This document shows, piece by piece, positions 9,708-18,946 of a stretch of 36,082 nucleotides of DNA. The stretch comes from Nitrosomonas sp. (GTDB lineage Bacteria; Pseudomonadota; Gammaproteobacteria; Burkholderiales; Nitrosomonadaceae): the NCBI RefSeq assembly GCF_021731985.1, contig NZ_JAKFWH010000029.1, forward strand, positions 1 to 36,082. Reading direction: 5' to 3'. A program made the position numbers and the translations under genes. The notes below the pieces were generated by a model. The model was not told the DNA's origin. It searched no databases and saw only the letters and a list, made by a program, of their open reading frames with translations. Numbering within the stretch: position 1 is the stretch's first letter; each line of letters opens with the position of its first letter.

Positions 9708-10799
9708 ATGTTCTCTCCCGCCGATTATGCTTTCATGTCGTACGCCCTACGGTTAGCTGAGAAAGGGCTTTACGGCACTACACCCAATCCGCGTGTTGGT
9801 TGTGTGATCACCCATAATGAGCAGATAGTCGGGAGCGGTTGGCATGAGAAGGCTGGGCAACCACATGCTGAAATCAATGCATTGAATAATGCTGGAGAGG
9901 CAACGCGTGGCGCAACAGCTTATGTTACATTGGAACCTTGTGCCCATCATGGACGCACGCCGCCGTGTGTTAATGCTTTGATTGCTGCAGGTATTGCCAG
10001 GGTCATCATAGCCATGGAAGATCCTAATCCGCTAGTATCAGGTCGTGGTAAGGCCTTATTGGAACAGGCCGGTATTGACGTACAGGTCGGCTTATTAGAA
10101 GCAGAGGCGGGTGCGCTGAATGTGGGTTTTGTTACGCGTATGATTCATAAGAAACCATGGGTCAGGTTAAAAACTGCCGCAAGCCTGGATGGGAAGACTG
10201 CGCTGAATAATGGTGTTAGTCAATGGATTACCGGTGATTCTGCACGACAGGATGGGCATCGGTGGCGCGCGCGTTCATGTGCCATCATGACAGGTATCGG
10301 TACAGTAAAATCCGATAATCCTCAATTAACAGTACGTCACATCGAGACACGCCGTCAACCCAAAAAAATTGTCGTAGACAGTCATTTTACAATTCCATTG
10401 GATGCTAAATTACTGCAAGGTGGAGAAGAAGTATTTATCTTCACCGCTAATGAGGGTAATCCAGAAAAAAATGCCACACTGAGTAAGAGAGGTGTTCGGG
10501 TCATTGTTTTGCCCAATGCCAAAGGCCGAGTTGATCTGGAGAAAATGATGACGGTGCTGGCTGATTTTGGAATGAATGAGGTATTGGTGGAAGCTGGGTG
10601 TGGCTTGAATGGCGCTTTAGTTGAGGCTGGATTAGTTAATGAGATGATTATTTTTCTTGCGCCGCATTTGCTTGGTGACGATGCGCAGGGAATGGTTCAG
10701 TTACCCGAATTAATGAATCTTGGACAAAAGAAGGCTTTGAAAATAAATGACTTACGCATGATTGGGCAAGATATCCGGATAATTGCAAGGTTTCTATAA
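9708..10799 (+). CDS. ribD: RibD, bifunctional riboflavin-biosynthesis deaminase/reductase
   Basis: The 363-residue protein catalyses two consecutive riboflavin steps: deamination of the pyrimidine intermediate made from GTP, then reduction of its ribosyl side chain with NADPH. The N-terminal CDA-like deaminase (about 1-145) has the zinc/catalytic set HAEINAL and PCAHHGRTPPC. The C-terminal reductase (about 148-363) has RLKTAASLDGKTA, GIGTVKSDNPQLTVR and LVEAGCGLNGALVEAGLV. Length equals that of E. coli RibD (367). The next gene is regA on the opposite strand, so ribD ends this rightward group. A start at the internal Met of MSYALRLAEKG is possible but would trim the domain edge. Confidence 0.96.
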   Translation: MFSPADYAFMSYALRLAEKGLYGTTPNPRVGCVITHNEQIVGSGWHEKAGQPHAEINALNNAGEATRGATAYVTLEPCAHHGRTPPCVNALIAAGIARVIIAMEDPNPLVSGRGKALLEQAGIDVQVGLLEAEAGALNVGFVTRMIHKKPWVRLKTAASLDGKTALNNGVSQWITGDSARQDGHRWRARSCAIMTGIGTVKSDNPQLTVRHIETRRQPKKIVVDSHFTIPLDAKLLQGGEEVFIFTANEGNPEKNATLSKRGVRVIVLPNAKGRVDLEKMMTVLADFGMNEVLVEAGCGLNGALVEAGLVNEMIIFLAPHLLGDDAQGMVQLPELMNLGQKKALKINDLRMIGQDIRIIARFL

Positions 10800-10814
10800 A
10801 ATAGATTGCCTGCT

Positions 10815-11375
10815 TTATTCACGTAGCGGTTTTTTGGCTAGCTTGCGCTGTAATGTGCGGCGATGCATATTTAATATTCTGGCAGTAACTGACACATTGT
10901 TATCATTCTCGGTGAGGACGCGCTGAATATATTCCCATTCGAACCGTCCTACCGATAATGGATGTGCACTGATAGCTGTAGTTGATTCGCCAGCTGTGCG
11001 TTCAAAAGCAGCCATAATGTCATCGGCATCGACTGGTTTTGCAAGATAATGGGTGGCGCCGAGTTTGATGGCCTCAACCGCCGTAGCGATACTGGCATAG
11101 CCCGTCAACATGACAATGCGGGTACCGGGATCCAAGGTTTTCAGTTTCTCAACCAGCACCAATCCGGATTCACTGGATAATTTCAGATCAACAATTGCAT
11201 ATTCAGGTGTTGAAGCTTCGGCCAGCTTTAATGCATCTTCAATAGAAGATGCGCACGTTACGCTGAAGCCACGCTTTGTCATCGCTTTTGCCAGTACATC
11301 ACAAAAAACTTTATCGTCGTCGACAATGAATAAACTGGGACACTCGTTGTTGTCGGTTAATAAAGGCTCGATCAT
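10815..11375 (-). CDS. regA: RegA/PrrA/ActR-family response regulator
   Basis: This 186-residue regulator is the partner of the upstream RegB-type kinase. The receiver domain (about 14-130) has the acidic pair in FIVDDDKVF, the phospho-acceptor Asp in YAIVDLKL, the Thr in VMLTGYAS and the Lys in YLAKPVD. A linker leads to a small Fis-like helix-turn-helix ending NMHRRTLQRKLAKKP, the near-invariant DNA-binding tail of the RegA/PrrA/ActR family. In known systems this regulator governs respiration, carbon fixation and redox balance genes; the target set here is not visible. Its ATG overlaps the regB stop by one base (TAATG), so translation is coupled. Confidence 0.94.
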   Translation of the reverse strand: MIEPLLTDNNECPSLFIVDDDKVFCDVLAKAMTKRGFSVTCASSIEDALKLAEASTPEYAIVDLKLSSESGLVLVEKLKTLDPGTRIVMLTGYASIATAVEAIKLGATHYLAKPVDADDIMAAFERTAGESTTAISAHPLSVGRFEWEYIQRVLTENDNNVSVTARILNMHRRTLQRKLAKKPLRE

Positions 11376-12727
11376 TATATTGGTTCTATTAGCGGCAAAA
11401 CGACCTGTGTGCAGGCGCCGCCACTCTCAAGATTAAACAAACGAACACTGCCGCCAAATCGTTCAATATTTGCATTCGCCAGAAATAAACCGATTCCAAA
11501 GCCTTGGCCAGGCATCTTACTGGAAAAGAAAGCTTCGCCAGCGCGCTGTATGGCTTCTGCCGATAATCCTTCGCCATCATCAATAATTTCAAGATGTAAC
11601 ATCAAATTTTCCCAATGGCTCTTGATCTCTATGCATTTTGAAGAGGCATCTGCAGCGTTATTAAGTAGATTGAGTATGGATTGGCTCAATAGTTGATTGT
11701 CCATAATTCTGGGTGCAGGCTGCGTGCCGGTACATTGGTAAGTAAATTTAACAGAAGGACGTATCAACTTCCATTTGTCAAGAACCTGATCAAGAAATTC
11801 GCCAACAGGAAGTTCGCTGCCGTGCTCAGTTCTGTCTTGACCTGCTTTGGCCAGTAATTGGGTCAAAGTTTGCTTGCAGTGGACAATCTGATCACGCAAG
11901 ATATGAATATTGTTCTGAAATTCAATATCATTTTTATATTCTTGCTGTAATTCTCCGGTCACAACAGCCATTGTTGAGAGCGGTGTTCCAAGTTCGTGTG
12001 CTGCGCCGGCTGCCAGTGTTCCCAGAGCGATAATTTGTTCATTGCGTAATGCCTGTTCTCGCGCTTTAGCAAGATCCCGATCCCGATCTCGAATCGAAGA
12101 GCTCATTTTAACGACGAACCATGCAATGATGACAGTACTTAATACAAATGCTAACCACATTCCTGATACATGTAACGCAAATTCAATGAGATGATTGCTG
12201 TGTTCGTGCGGTAATGGTACATAATTGAATAATAGCAGCGTATAACAAGCAATTGTGATGATAGCCATGACCCATGTGTAACGCCAAGGCAGTGTGGCAG
12301 CAGCGATCGTCAAAGGCAATAGATAGAGTGAGATAAATGGATTGGTTGAGCCGCCACTGAAATACAATAATGTGCTCAATGCCAGAACATCAATCAGTAA
12401 TTGCAAAAAGAACTCCGTATGGGATACCGGCCATTTGCGGTGTAACCGTACCCATGTCAATAGATTTAACAGAGAGAGTATTGCGACGACAGAGATCATT
12501 TGTACCCATGGAATTACAATATCGATGGTCCAGTACACAATAGCAAATGTCAGGCACTGAGCAACGATGGCAATATTCCGGAGCCAAAATAAACGTTGTA
12601 AATTTTTGCTGAGAGGTGATTGACTGAGGTCACTAAACATTATTGGAGGATATCGTAAATAATCTTTTTTTAATTGCGAGCTAACGTTGAACATTAACTT
12701 AATTTCTCTTGAAATGCCATGTGGCAA
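11375..12727 (-). CDS. regB: RegB/PrrB/ActS-family redox-sensing histidine kinase
   Basis: This inner-membrane sensor kinase has 450 residues from the ATG at 12727, with several hydrophobic segments between about 47 and 206. The heptapeptide GGSTNPF (125-131) matches the GGxxNPF quinone-binding motif that defines RegB. The H-box AHELGTPLST places the phospho-His at 244. The kinase domain has NLLNNAAD (about 353-360), DDGEG (383-387) and GQGFGIGL (407-414). Cys284, in IVHCKQTL, lies in the region where RegB proteins carry their redox-active Cys; equivalence to R. capsulatus Cys265 is inferred. The start is uncertain: the first ATG lacks a clear ribosome binding site, and Met12 or Met30 (YPPIMFSDL) are alternatives. 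It is followed by regA with a one-base overlap. Confidence 0.93.
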   Translation of the reverse strand: MPHGISREIKLMFNVSSQLKKDYLRYPPIMFSDLSQSPLSKNLQRLFWLRNIAIVAQCLTFAIVYWTIDIVIPWVQMISVVAILSLLNLLTWVRLHRKWPVSHTEFFLQLLIDVLALSTLLYFSGGSTNPFISLYLLPLTIAAATLPWRYTWVMAIITIACYTLLLFNYVPLPHEHSNHLIEFALHVSGMWLAFVLSTVIIAWFVVKMSSSIRDRDRDLAKAREQALRNEQIIALGTLAAGAAHELGTPLSTMAVVTGELQQEYKNDIEFQNNIHILRDQIVHCKQTLTQLLAKAGQDRTEHGSELPVGEFLDQVLDKWKLIRPSVKFTYQCTGTQPAPRIMDNQLLSQSILNLLNNAADASSKCIEIKSHWENLMLHLEIIDDGEGLSAEAIQRAGEAFFSSKMPGQGFGIGLFLANANIERFGGSVRLFNLESGGACTQVVLPLIEPI

Positions 12728-13001
12728 ATTGTCTCAGGGGGAGTTGAATAGCTATGTCAGAAATTTGATTCGTAATGCGGATTTAGAAGAAAATTGATGA
12801 CATACAACGACATAGTGCTATTTTTTATCGTGCTAAAGATTGTCTGATTATGTGGCTTTGCTGAAGGATCGCTGGTTCTGGAGAAATTTAGTCAGCGTGA
12901 GCGGTTATCAGAATCATGGTAACCAATGGTTTTTTCGGTTAGAATCGTGTGCCATTTTATCTTATGCTAATGAATTAGTATTATCTTTTTGAAATTATTT
13001 T

Positions 13002-14120
13002 ATGATTCTTATTCTTGTCCCAAATACCCGGCTTGATAGTCCTGAATATAAACAGTTGTTGGCGCATCTTGCCAATTTTTCAGGGATATCGACGCGTGTT
13101 CATACTGAGGTGGGTACTGAACAAGCGCTGACAGAGATATATTTAATAGGTAACACTAAAGTATTATCTACTGAAGATGTTAGCTCGCTTCCTTGTGTCG
13201 ACCGGGTAGTTCGGGTTTCTGAGGAATATCGCGTTTTAGGACGACACAAGGATGATGATCGTCCGACACATTTTGATTATAACGGCGTTCGTTTTGGGCA
13301 GGATACCCTGAATGTGTTCGCGGGATTATGTGCGGTTGATACCATTGAACACGTTGAAATGATGATGAAGGCATTGCGTGATCATGGTCAGGTTTGTACG
13401 CGGATGGGTGCTTATAAGCCTCGTACTAGTCCTTATTCATTTCAGGGGCATGGTAAAACCTGCCTTCCTTATGTTTTTGATGTGGCAGGAAAGTACGGCA
13501 TAAAAGTTATCGCGATGGAGATTACGCATGAATCCCACTTGGAAGAAATACGTAATGCGCTGTATCAGACGGGTAATGCAACGGGTGTTATGCTGCAGAT
13601 TGGAACAAGGAATACACAGAATTTTGAGTTACTGAAAATTGTTGGCCGTCAGCAGAATTTTCCAGTACTGATAAAACGTGGTTTTGGTATTACTCTGGAC
13701 GAATCATTGAATGCTGCAGAGTATTTGGCTTCGGAAGGAAATCGCAAAGTGGTTTTCGGGTTGCGCGGTATGAAAACAAATATGGGTGATCCGCATCGTA
13801 ATTTTGTTGATTTTTCGCATGTACCTGTTGTCAAACGGTTAACTCGTATGCCGGTTTGTATTGATCCTTCGCACTCAGTGGGTACTCGTGCAAGCTCGCC
13901 GGATGGTATTCTGGACGTAATGAATGTAACAGCTCAGGGCGTCATAGCTGGTGCTAATATGGTATTGGTCGACTTTCATCCGGCACCCGGTAAAGCATTG
14001 GTCGATGGACCACAAGCACTGCTAATGAAAGAGCTGCCGCAATTTCTGGAAGATATTCAGATTGCACGGGAAGCTTATGAAAAACGTGTCGCATTGACAA
14101 AACGCTATCGAGAGATATAA
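13002..14120 (+). CDS. Divergent 3-deoxy-7-phosphoheptulonate (DAHP) synthase, class I-beta type
   Basis: This 372-residue protein resembles the Thermotoga/Bacillus-type DAHP synthase, which joins PEP and erythrose-4-phosphate at the entry to the shikimate pathway. An N-terminal ferredoxin-like domain (about 1-75) precedes a TIM barrel. Conserved parts are MGAYKPRTSPYSFQG (135-149), QIGTRNTQNFELLK, LIKRGFG (223-229), DPSH (288-291) and DGPQ (335-338). Three landmarks differ from the usual family: AGPCAVES reads AGLCAVDT (Cys110 is kept), CERGIRTFE reads GLRGMKTNM, and the Glu metal ligand of EVHP appears as Asp324 in VDFHP. Metal-binding Cys110, His291 and Asp335 remain. It is likely still a DAHP or related synthase, but it is a divergent branch. 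Confidence 0.8.
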   Translation: MILILVPNTRLDSPEYKQLLAHLANFSGISTRVHTEVGTEQALTEIYLIGNTKVLSTEDVSSLPCVDRVVRVSEEYRVLGRHKDDDRPTHFDYNGVRFGQDTLNVFAGLCAVDTIEHVEMMMKALRDHGQVCTRMGAYKPRTSPYSFQGHGKTCLPYVFDVAGKYGIKVIAMEITHESHLEEIRNALYQTGNATGVMLQIGTRNTQNFELLKIVGRQQNFPVLIKRGFGITLDESLNAAEYLASEGNRKVVFGLRGMKTNMGDPHRNFVDFSHVPVVKRLTRMPVCIDPSHSVGTRASSPDGILDVMNVTAQGVIAGANMVLVDFHPAPGKALVDGPQALLMKELPQFLEDIQIAREAYEKRVALTKRYREI

Positions 14121-14223
14121 ACGCTGTTAAATTTCAATGCCTGAGATTTGTGATATTGAATGCGGAATGTGCTTATCACTGAATTCAGTCTAGGCAAAAT
14201 ATCCATTGTTGGAGGATAAATAA

Positions 14224-15168
14224 ATGATCAAAGTACTACTTTCGAATCCCAGAGGTTTTTGTGCCGGTGTGGATCGTGCGATAGAAATTGTTGAACGTGC
14301 GCTCACAATGCATGGCGCGCCGATTTATGTGCGCCATGAAGTTGTGCATAACCGTTTTGTGGTTGAGAATCTGGAGAAAAAAGGTGCTGTTTTTGTAGAG
14401 AATCTGGATGAAGTACCACAGGATAGTATTCTAATTTTTAGTGCGCATGGCGTATCGCATGCTGTCCGGCGAGAAGCTGCAGATCGTAAATTGAAGGTAT
14501 TTGATGCGACCTGTCCGCTGGTTACCAAGGTTCATGTAGAGGTGGCCAAGATGCGCAAGGATGGAAAGGAAATCATTATGATCGGCCATCAAGGCCATCC
14601 GGAAGTTGAAGGTACGATGGGGCAAATTGACGGTGAAAACAAAGGGATGTATCTGGTAGAAACCGAGATGGATGTTGACGTTCTGAAAGTTAAAGACGAG
14701 GCCAACTTGGCTTATGTGACACAAACAACTTTGTCAGTTGATGATGCCGCACGCATTGTCGATGCCTTGAAAAGACGATTTCCTATGATCACCGGCCCTA
14801 AGAAAGACGATATTTGCTACGCCACGCAGAATCGTCAGGATGCCGTTAAAAAAATGGTGGATCAATGCGATTTGGTCATTGTAGTAGGTTCCCCCAATAG
14901 TTCAAATTCTAACCGGTTATGTGAAGTGGCGAGAAATGCCAATGTGGAAGCCTATATGGTAGATCGCGCCGAACAATTGCAAGAAGATTGGTTTCTTGGA
15001 AAGAAAATCATCGGTATTACGGCAGGAGCTTCGGCCCCGGAAATACTGGTGCAGCAAGTGATATCCCGGCTCAAGCAAATCGGAGCCGAACAAATCGGTG
15101 AAGATGTGATGATAGAAGAGTTAAGTGGTGTTGTTGAATCGGTTGTGTTTCCATTACCGAAGGCCTGA
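14224..15168 (+). CDS. ispH: IspH (LytB), HMBPP reductase
   Basis: The 314-residue iron-sulfur enzyme makes IPP and DMAPP from HMBPP, the last step of the MEP isoprenoid pathway. The three cluster-ligating cysteines are present in [15 protein letters not shown] (Cys12), [14 protein letters not shown] and [15 protein letters not shown]. The substrate-binding [14 protein letters not shown] and TQTTLSVDD motifs and the SNSNRL loop are also present. The length matches the short bacterial form (about 310-316). A GGAGGATAAATA ribosome binding site precedes the ATG. Its stop lies 3 bases from the convergent thiO stop. Confidence 0.97.
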   Translation: MIKVLLSNPRGFCAGVDRAIEIVERALTMHGAPIYVRHEVVHNRFVVENLEKKGAVFVENLDEVPQDSILIFSAHGVSHAVRREAADRKLKVFDATCPLVTKVHVEVAKMRKDGKEIIMIGHQGHPEVEGTMGQIDGENKGMYLVETEMDVDVLKVKDEANLAYVTQTTLSVDDAARIVDALKRRFPMITGPKKDDICYATQNRQDAVKKMVDQCDLVIVVGSPNSSNSNRLCEVARNANVEAYMVDRAEQLQEDWFLGKKIIGITAGASAPEILVQQVISRLKQIGAEQIGEDVMIEELSGVVESVVFPLPKA

Positions 15169-15171
15169 TAA

Positions 15172-16278
15172 CTAATCTATATTCCATCCCATTTGATAGG
15201 GAGTGGTATCAAATGGTTGCGGGGTTCTCGTTATCTCGTTAACCAGAATTTCAGCACTAGCTGGTGCCATAGTGACGCCATAGCGAAAGTGACCGCTGTT
15301 GATAAATAAATTTCTGATTATCGGGTGTCGAGCAATAGTGGGTATGTTGTCCGGTGATGCCGGACGCAGGCCTGCCCAGTGTTGCTTTATGGGCATTTTG
15401 TGAAGTGCTGGCAGAATAGCCTGCGCACGTATTAACAGATTGTCATGTGCTGATGCTGTCGTTTGTTTATCAAAACCCACGTCTTCGAGTGTGCTGCCAA
15501 TGAGTAAATGGCCATCCCGGCGAGGGATGATATATAAATCATTTTGTACAAGAATGGTGTGTATAGGCGGTGTATCAAACTTAAATAACAGCATTTGTCC
15601 TCTTATCGGTTTAATATCCAGTTTGAGAGCGTGTTTTCCCAATATTTCCTTGCTCCAAGCGCCAGCGCTAACGATAGTGTAATCTGCAATAAACTTTCCA
15701 CAAGATGAAGTAACGGATTGTATTTGCTGATGCGCAGTTTCCAGGCCATTCACTGCACAGCCTTCTATGATTTTCCCACCTAATTGCGCAACTCGGTTAA
15801 GTAATGCGCGTAGCAATCTTGGATTGCGTACTTGTGCAATATCAGGCAAGAATAAGGCGCGATCAAATGTTTTGCAGGTATGAATTTCAATGTTATTTCC
15901 AATGGCTGGGGTGCCCAGTATTTCCCGTTCCTCTATTTTAATTTCTCTTTTTGAGCACCACTTTTGTGCGGTCTCTACATCGTAGGATGGCAATATCAGC
16001 ATGCCGGATATTTCATATTCCGGATCAATTCCAGATGCTTTGTGTAACGCTGAAATCCACGCTGGAAATTGTTTGACGCTATAGCTAGTAAGGCGTGTGA
16101 CATCATCGGAATAATCCCATGGACAAAGCGGCGATAAAATACCACCGCCTGCCCAGGATGATTCTTGCCCAGCTTTGTTGCGCTCGAGTATCGTAACTTT
16201 CGCACCTTGTAATAACAGGCGTTCCGCCGTTGCAAGCCCTATGATTCCTGCACCAATGACGATTACATCTTGTTTCAT
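15172..16278 (-). CDS. thiO: ThiO-type glycine oxidase (FAD-dependent, thiamine biosynthesis)
   Basis: The 368-residue FAD-dependent oxidoreductase is of the DAO family. ThiO oxidises glycine to the dehydroglycine used to build the thiazole of thiamine. The N-terminal Rossmann motif VIGAGIIGLATAERLL (about 6-21) is followed by LERN and SSWAGGGILSPLCPW, the ThiO-type FAD signature. The C-terminus has HWAGLRPASPDNIPTI and SGHFRYGVTMAPASAE, typical of the flavin-capping region. No other thi gene is in the window, so the role rests on the family match alone; a related amino-acid oxidase cannot be fully excluded. It is convergent with ispH, with almost no gap. Confidence 0.88.
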   Translation of the reverse strand: MKQDVIVIGAGIIGLATAERLLLQGAKVTILERNKAGQESSWAGGGILSPLCPWDYSDDVTRLTSYSVKQFPAWISALHKASGIDPEYEISGMLILPSYDVETAQKWCSKREIKIEEREILGTPAIGNNIEIHTCKTFDRALFLPDIAQVRNPRLLRALLNRVAQLGGKIIEGCAVNGLETAHQQIQSVTSSCGKFIADYTIVSAGAWSKEILGKHALKLDIKPIRGQMLLFKFDTPPIHTILVQNDLYIIPRRDGHLLIGSTLEDVGFDKQTTASAHDNLLIRAQAILPALHKMPIKQHWAGLRPASPDNIPTIARHPIIRNLFINSGHFRYGVTMAPASAEILVNEITRTPQPFDTTPYQMGWNID

Positions 16279-16510
16279 GATGGGTTGTGCCTGCTGTTAT
16301 GACAATAAATAATTAATTAACGTGGATTGTAACCTAGTGCAATGATTCTCTCTAAACGGCATTTTTCCAGCCAATTCTGGAGCGATCATTTTTGGAGAGT
16401 CATTTAGCATGGAATATTGCACTTAGATTTTAAGAATCCCCAAAACACTTAAGTAAACCTAAATTTTGACCGTAACTTCTAGTAATTCTATTTGGAGTTG
16501 AAAGGAAAAA

Positions 16511-17035
16511 GTGATTAGTCGAACCATCCACATGGGTTTTACATTAATAGAGTTATTAGTTACGTTAAGTGTGGCGAGTATTCTGTTAACAATGGCCGTA
16601 CCCAATTACCGGGTATTCGTGCAGGATAGTTTGTTGATAACGCAGGTAAATGGCTTTTCATCGGCAATGACACTTGCGAAAAATGAGGCTATCAAGAGAA
16701 GTGGTTTTGCGACAATTTGTCCCAGTACGAATGGTACGAGTTGTGCTGGTGGAACTGTCTGGTCCAATGGCTGGATAGTTTTTGCAGATACGGATGGCGA
16801 TGGTGCGGTGGATGCGGGTGAAGAGATTATTCATGTCGGTTCGGCATTGTCAGGCGGCAATACATTGACATCCAATGGTGTTCGCACAAGAGTAACTTTC
16901 GCAGCAAGTGGTTTTTCACTTGGTTTCTTCGCTACGTTCTCTTTGTGTGACAGTCGTGGTGCGAGCGCTTCACGAGCTCTTGTTCTTAACAATCAAGGCC
17001 GGTTACGTACTGAAGTAGGAACGGGTGCATGTTAA
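16511..17035 (+). CDS. fimT: Type IV pilus minor pilin FimT/FimU (GspH-like)
   Basis: The 174-residue prepilin starts at a GTG, with AAAGGA 5 bases upstream. The class III signal peptide is short: cleavage is expected after the Gly of HMG, exposing FTLIELLVTLSVASILL with the conserved Glu at mature position 5. The rest is a GspH-type globular domain with a Cys pair (about residues 71 and 78), a glycine- and aspartate-rich loop (DTDGDGAVDAGEE) and a C-terminal Cys. Minor pilins of this kind form part of the initiation complex at the pilus tip. It is first in the operon fimT-pilV-pilW-pilX-pilY1-pilE. The pilV start overlaps its stop codon. Confidence 0.9.
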   Translation: MISRTIHMGFTLIELLVTLSVASILLTMAVPNYRVFVQDSLLITQVNGFSSAMTLAKNEAIKRSGFATICPSTNGTSCAGGTVWSNGWIVFADTDGDGAVDAGEEIIHVGSALSGGNTLTSNGVRTRVTFAASGFSLGFFATFSLCDSRGASASRALVLNNQGRLRTEVGTGAC

Positions 17036-17541
17036 TGAATTCCAATCTTCATTCAATTGGACTAAGAAAGCAGTGCGGTTTCAGTATGTTGGAGGTTCTC
17101 ATTACTGTGCTGATACTTTCTTTCGGATTGCTGGGAATGGCGAGCATGGTGACCACAGGTATGAAAAGCAATACCACGTCACATTATCGCTCAGTTGCGA
17201 CGCAACAAACGCAGGATATTGCAGATCGGATGCGCGCGAATCTAACTGGTGTGCGTAGCGGATCGTATGACGCACTCGCAACGAGTATTCCCGTCAGCAG
17301 TGATTGTGTTGCCGCAGCATGTGATGCTGCTCAGATGGCTGTTTATGATCATGCGCAGTGGAACACTGCTAATTCTAGATTGTTACCTGGGGGGCTTGGG
17401 ACAGTAGCTGGTAATTTGGCGATCGGTTTTTTAATCACGGTCATGTGGACTGAGAAAGAAATGGGGGACGCATTCGATCCAAGATGCCCAGTAGGTACAC
17501 CAGCCGGTACGCGATGCTTCTTGACGCGGTTTTCGCCTTGA
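17029..17541 (+). CDS. pilV: Type IV pilus minor pilin PilV
   Basis: The protein is a 170-residue prepilin from the ATG at 17029, or 168 residues from the ATG at 17035, which overlaps the fimT stop as TAATG and may be the true coupled start. The prepilin site is KQCG/FSMLEVLITVLIL with Glu5 present. A PilV-type region SHYRSVATQQTQDIADRMRAN follows the hydrophobic helix and corresponds to the long N-terminal alpha helix. The globular domain has four cysteines, two of them near the C-terminus. PilV is a core minor pilin that primes pilus assembly together with PilW, PilX and PilY1, all encoded next. Confidence 0.9.
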   Translation: MLMNSNLHSIGLRKQCGFSMLEVLITVLILSFGLLGMASMVTTGMKSNTTSHYRSVATQQTQDIADRMRANLTGVRSGSYDALATSIPVSSDCVAAACDAAQMAVYDHAQWNTANSRLLPGGLGTVAGNLAIGFLITVMWTEKEMGDAFDPRCPVGTPAGTRCFLTRFSP

Positions 17542-17576
17542 AGCTGGCATCTATATCACATCATATTTAATCAAAT

Positions 17577-18341
17577 ATGCACATGAGAAATAATTTTTTA
17601 CCCAAGACACAACAAGGTTTCACTTTGATTGAGTTAATGATCGCTTTGACAATAAGCCTGATATTGCTATTGGTTATTGGAACAACCTTTGTGAGCAGCC
17701 GTCAAGCTTTCCGCGTGCAAGAAGACAACGCGCGCATTCAAGAAAGCGGCCGTTTTGCACTCGAGATACTAGGGCGCAGTATCAAACAAGCGGGGCATGT
17801 GGATTTTCCGTTCACGGGTTTTAAGGTTGAGTTTGATGGCACAGCGATTAATGGGACAGCAGGTGCCATAGGGGTGGCGGATACACTCACCATACAATAT
17901 GACGGTGCAATTGATGATAGGGATTGTGAAGGCAATCCAGTGACTGCAACAGGCACTATCATTCAGAACCACTTTAATATCGATGCAGTGAATGCACGCT
18001 TACAGTGTGATGGCACTATTGCTGTCGCGCCGGTTGCGCCGGGCGCTCCGCCTTCAGGCATAGAGTTGGTCGAAAATATAGAAGATCTCCAGATTCTTTA
18101 TGGGATTGATACAAATGGAGATCAATCAGCGAACCAATATGTTCCATTGCCAGCCAATTGGGATCAAGTTGTTACCGCTCGTGTTTGTGTACTGGTTCGC
18201 TCTGAGAAGACCAATATTGTTTCTGCTGGAAGTTATTTGAATTGTAATGGTGCTGCAGTTGCTGTTCCAACTGACCGGCGATTAAGGCGTGCTTTTTCCG
18301 CCATATTCAATTTACGTAATCGAGTCAATATCTCGCCATGA
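17577..18341 (+). CDS. pilW: Type IV pilus minor pilin PilW
   Basis: This 254-residue prepilin has the cleavage site QQG/FTLIELMIALTISLILLL and Glu5, followed by the PilW helix RQAFRVQEDNARIQESGRFA with the hallmark SGRFAL(E)ILGRSIKQAG. The C-terminal globular domain ends in a segment about an internal reading (IELVENIEDLQILYGIDTNGDQ) common to PilW proteins. Three conserved-looking cysteines are present. Its TGA overlaps the pilX ATG by four bases (ATGA), so the two are translationally coupled. A 35-base spacer separates it from pilV. Confidence 0.92.
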   Translation: MHMRNNFLPKTQQGFTLIELMIALTISLILLLVIGTTFVSSRQAFRVQEDNARIQESGRFALEILGRSIKQAGHVDFPFTGFKVEFDGTAINGTAGAIGVADTLTIQYDGAIDDRDCEGNPVTATGTIIQNHFNIDAVNARLQCDGTIAVAPVAPGAPPSGIELVENIEDLQILYGIDTNGDQSANQYVPLPANWDQVVTARVCVLVRSEKTNIVSAGSYLNCNGAAVAVPTDRRLRRAFSAIFNLRNRVNISP

Positions 18342-18907
18342 TCATCAGATTTAATTTGCCACAAAAACAACGCGGTGCGACTTTTGTTACGGGATTGATT
18401 TTTCTCGTTGTATTAACTATGTTCGGTGTTACGGCGATGAAAACGGCGAGTATGGAAGAGCGCATGTCAGGTAATTTACGTGATCGTAATCTCGCGCTTC
18501 AAGCAGCAGAAATGGCGCTACGTTATGCAGAGCAGCATATCCGTGATAACGATCCGACAACCAACACGCCAAGTCCGATTGATGGGGTAGTCGACTTTGA
18601 CACTACTTGTACAGCAGGATTGTGTTACTACGGTGCAGGGGCTGTAGCACCCAGTCCGGCTTGGGTGACCTACTGTGCGCCGGATTGTCCTATTAGCTAT
18701 GTAACGGGTACAGTTTTTCGAGTGAACGGTGTGACCTATACGGCGCCAGCATTGCCCGCAGGTTTGCTTGCGCCGACTTACATCATTGAGGGGATTAAGA
18801 AAACACCACCGGGTAGCGGTGAGCGCTATTACTACCGCATTACTGTACGTGCGCAGGGCTTCAGACAAGGAACAGTGGTTCAGTTACAGGAAATATTCAG
18901 GCCGTAA
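18338..18907 (+). CDS. pilX: Type IV pilus minor pilin PilX
   Basis: This 189-residue protein has a prepilin-like N-terminus, QKQRG/ATFVTGLIFLVVLTMFGV. It lacks Glu at mature position 5, as is usual for PilX and the related GspK tip pilins. The PilX signature MKTASMEERMSGNLRDRN and ALQAAEMALRYAE follow the hydrophobic helix. The remainder is a Pro/Gly-rich globular domain with four cysteines in two close pairs. It is coupled to pilW by a four-base overlap and followed after 39 bases by pilY1, the usual order in type IVa pilus systems. Confidence 0.9.
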   Translation: MIIRFNLPQKQRGATFVTGLIFLVVLTMFGVTAMKTASMEERMSGNLRDRNLALQAAEMALRYAEQHIRDNDPTTNTPSPIDGVVDFDTTCTAGLCYYGAGAVAPSPAWVTYCAPDCPISYVTGTVFRVNGVTYTAPALPAGLLAPTYIIEGIKKTPPGSGERYYYRITVRAQGFRQGTVVQLQEIFRP

Positions 18908-18946
18908 TGTGTAGGTTATTGAATAATCAGAAAGGATGTTGAAATC

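Noticed and set aside
16466..16494. TTGACC-17-TATTTG upstream of fimT as a promoter
   Set aside because: The -10 matches only three of six bases, and transcription would start at the ribosome binding site, leaving no usable leader.
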